Assembly: GCF_015210005.1 (NCBI RefSeq)
Contig: NZ_MU158697.1
Span: forward strand, 186,001 to 250,000
Length of the DNA: 64,000 nucleotides
Reading direction: 5' to 3'
Source of the DNA: Sphingobacterium hungaricum
GTDB taxonomy: Bacteria > Bacteroidota > Bacteroidia > Sphingobacteriales > Sphingobacteriaceae
The notes under the pieces were generated by a model. The model was given only the letters and a program-made list of their open reading frames with translations, made no database searches and had not been told where the DNA came from. Positions 63,896 through 64,000 of this stretch are shown here, in pieces. Positions within the stretch are counted from its first letter, which is position 1, and every line of letters starts with the position of its first letter. A program made the translations under genes and the position numbers.

Positions 63896-64000
63896 ATGTC
63901 AGATAAAATTAATAGTGATTCCACTAAAGTTGTAAAATCAAAAAGTTCATTTTTTCAAGAAAATGAAAAAAGCATCATTTTTATTGTAGGTGGAATATTA
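63896..64000 (+). CDS. Start of a membrane-anchored protein (probable TPR protein, partial)
   Basis: The frame opens at the ATG at 63896 and runs off the window after 35 codons. The visible part begins 'MSDKINSDSTKVVKSKSSFF' and then enters what looks like a membrane helix ('IIFIVGGIL'). Many Bacteroidota genes with this beginning encode a cytosolic tail, one helix and periplasmic tetratricopeptide repeats. The family is a guess because the body of the protein is missing. Its promoter is visible just upstream. Confidence 0.6.
   Translation, partial: MSDKINSDSTKVVKSKSSFFQENEKSIIFIVGGIL

Noticed and set aside
1..64000. CRISPR arrays, tRNA or rRNA genes, transposons, integrases or attachment repeats
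   Set aside because: Read through on both strands; no regularly spaced repeats, transposase-like proteins or recognisable RNA genes were found, though short RNAs could be missed by eye.

Overview
The window looks like a chromosome segment from a member of the Bacteroidota, most likely family Sphingobacteriaceae (Sphingobacterium/Pedobacter-like). The evidence is AT-rich sequence, SusC/SusD pairs, many lipoproteins, the response regulator PorX, an LpxC-FabZ fusion, HmuY, and promoter elements of the Bacteroidota type (TTTG about 20 nt before TAnnTTTG). No rRNA, tRNA, CRISPR array, insertion sequence or prophage was seen. The genes form compact operons separated by strong stem-loop terminators.

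Region 1 (1-8.1 kb) holds the 3' end of an unrecognised gene and its terminator. A complete + strand haem acquisition operon follows: TonB-dependent receptor, HmuY haemophore lipoprotein, HmuT binding lipoprotein, HmuU permease, HmuV ATPase, HmuS cytosolic haem protein and a ChaN-like secreted protein. Region 2 (8.2-24.0 kb, - strand) is a glycan-use region. One SusC/SusD pair has its own terminator. A second operon, susC-susD-susE-GH76-GH76, points to alpha-1,6-mannan. Upstream lies a GMC oxidoreductase with a gluconate-2-dehydrogenase-subunit-3-type partner. No regulator and no exo-mannosidase is present.

Region 3 (24-38.1 kb) is mixed housekeeping and accessory: a HAD phosphatase, FAH-family hydrolase, M23 peptidase, Bcp peroxiredoxin, glycyl-tRNA synthetase, a YhcG/DUF1016 nuclease broken by one in-frame amber codon, a large lipoprotein, a GH29 fucosidase, a catalase, a PLP-dependent sulfhydrylase, an alpha/beta hydrolase and a small lipoprotein. 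Region 4 (38.4-47.7 kb) has proBA, a small hypothetical, an acyl-CoA dehydrogenase, a pair of bacterial PH-domain membrane proteins, a 1-Cys peroxiredoxin, an ECF sigma factor followed by a membrane protein that joins an anti-sigma-like cytosolic region to a periplasmic trypsin-like protease, and 5-formyl-THF cyclo-ligase.

Region 5 (47.8-64 kb) is the envelope core. A six-gene - strand operon encodes an HD phosphohydrolase, LpxD, LpxC-FabZ, LpxA, a stand-alone ABC ATPase and EF-P. Divergent from it are porX, tsaE, then an ECF sigma factor, an anti-sigma-like protein and an outer-membrane barrel. Next come another lone ABC ATPase, a convergent ald-esterase-tlpA operon whose terminator lies inside the opposing ABC gene, a nucleotide-sugar dehydratase/epimerase membrane protein, and the start of one more membrane-anchored gene cut by the window edge.

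The most distinctive items are the sigma factor plus anti-sigma/protease fusion (45.3-47.0 kb), the lone ABC ATPase inside the lipid A operon, the EF-P whose tip lysine is replaced, the overlapping transcription signals around 58.1 and 59.1 kb, and the amber-split nuclease.
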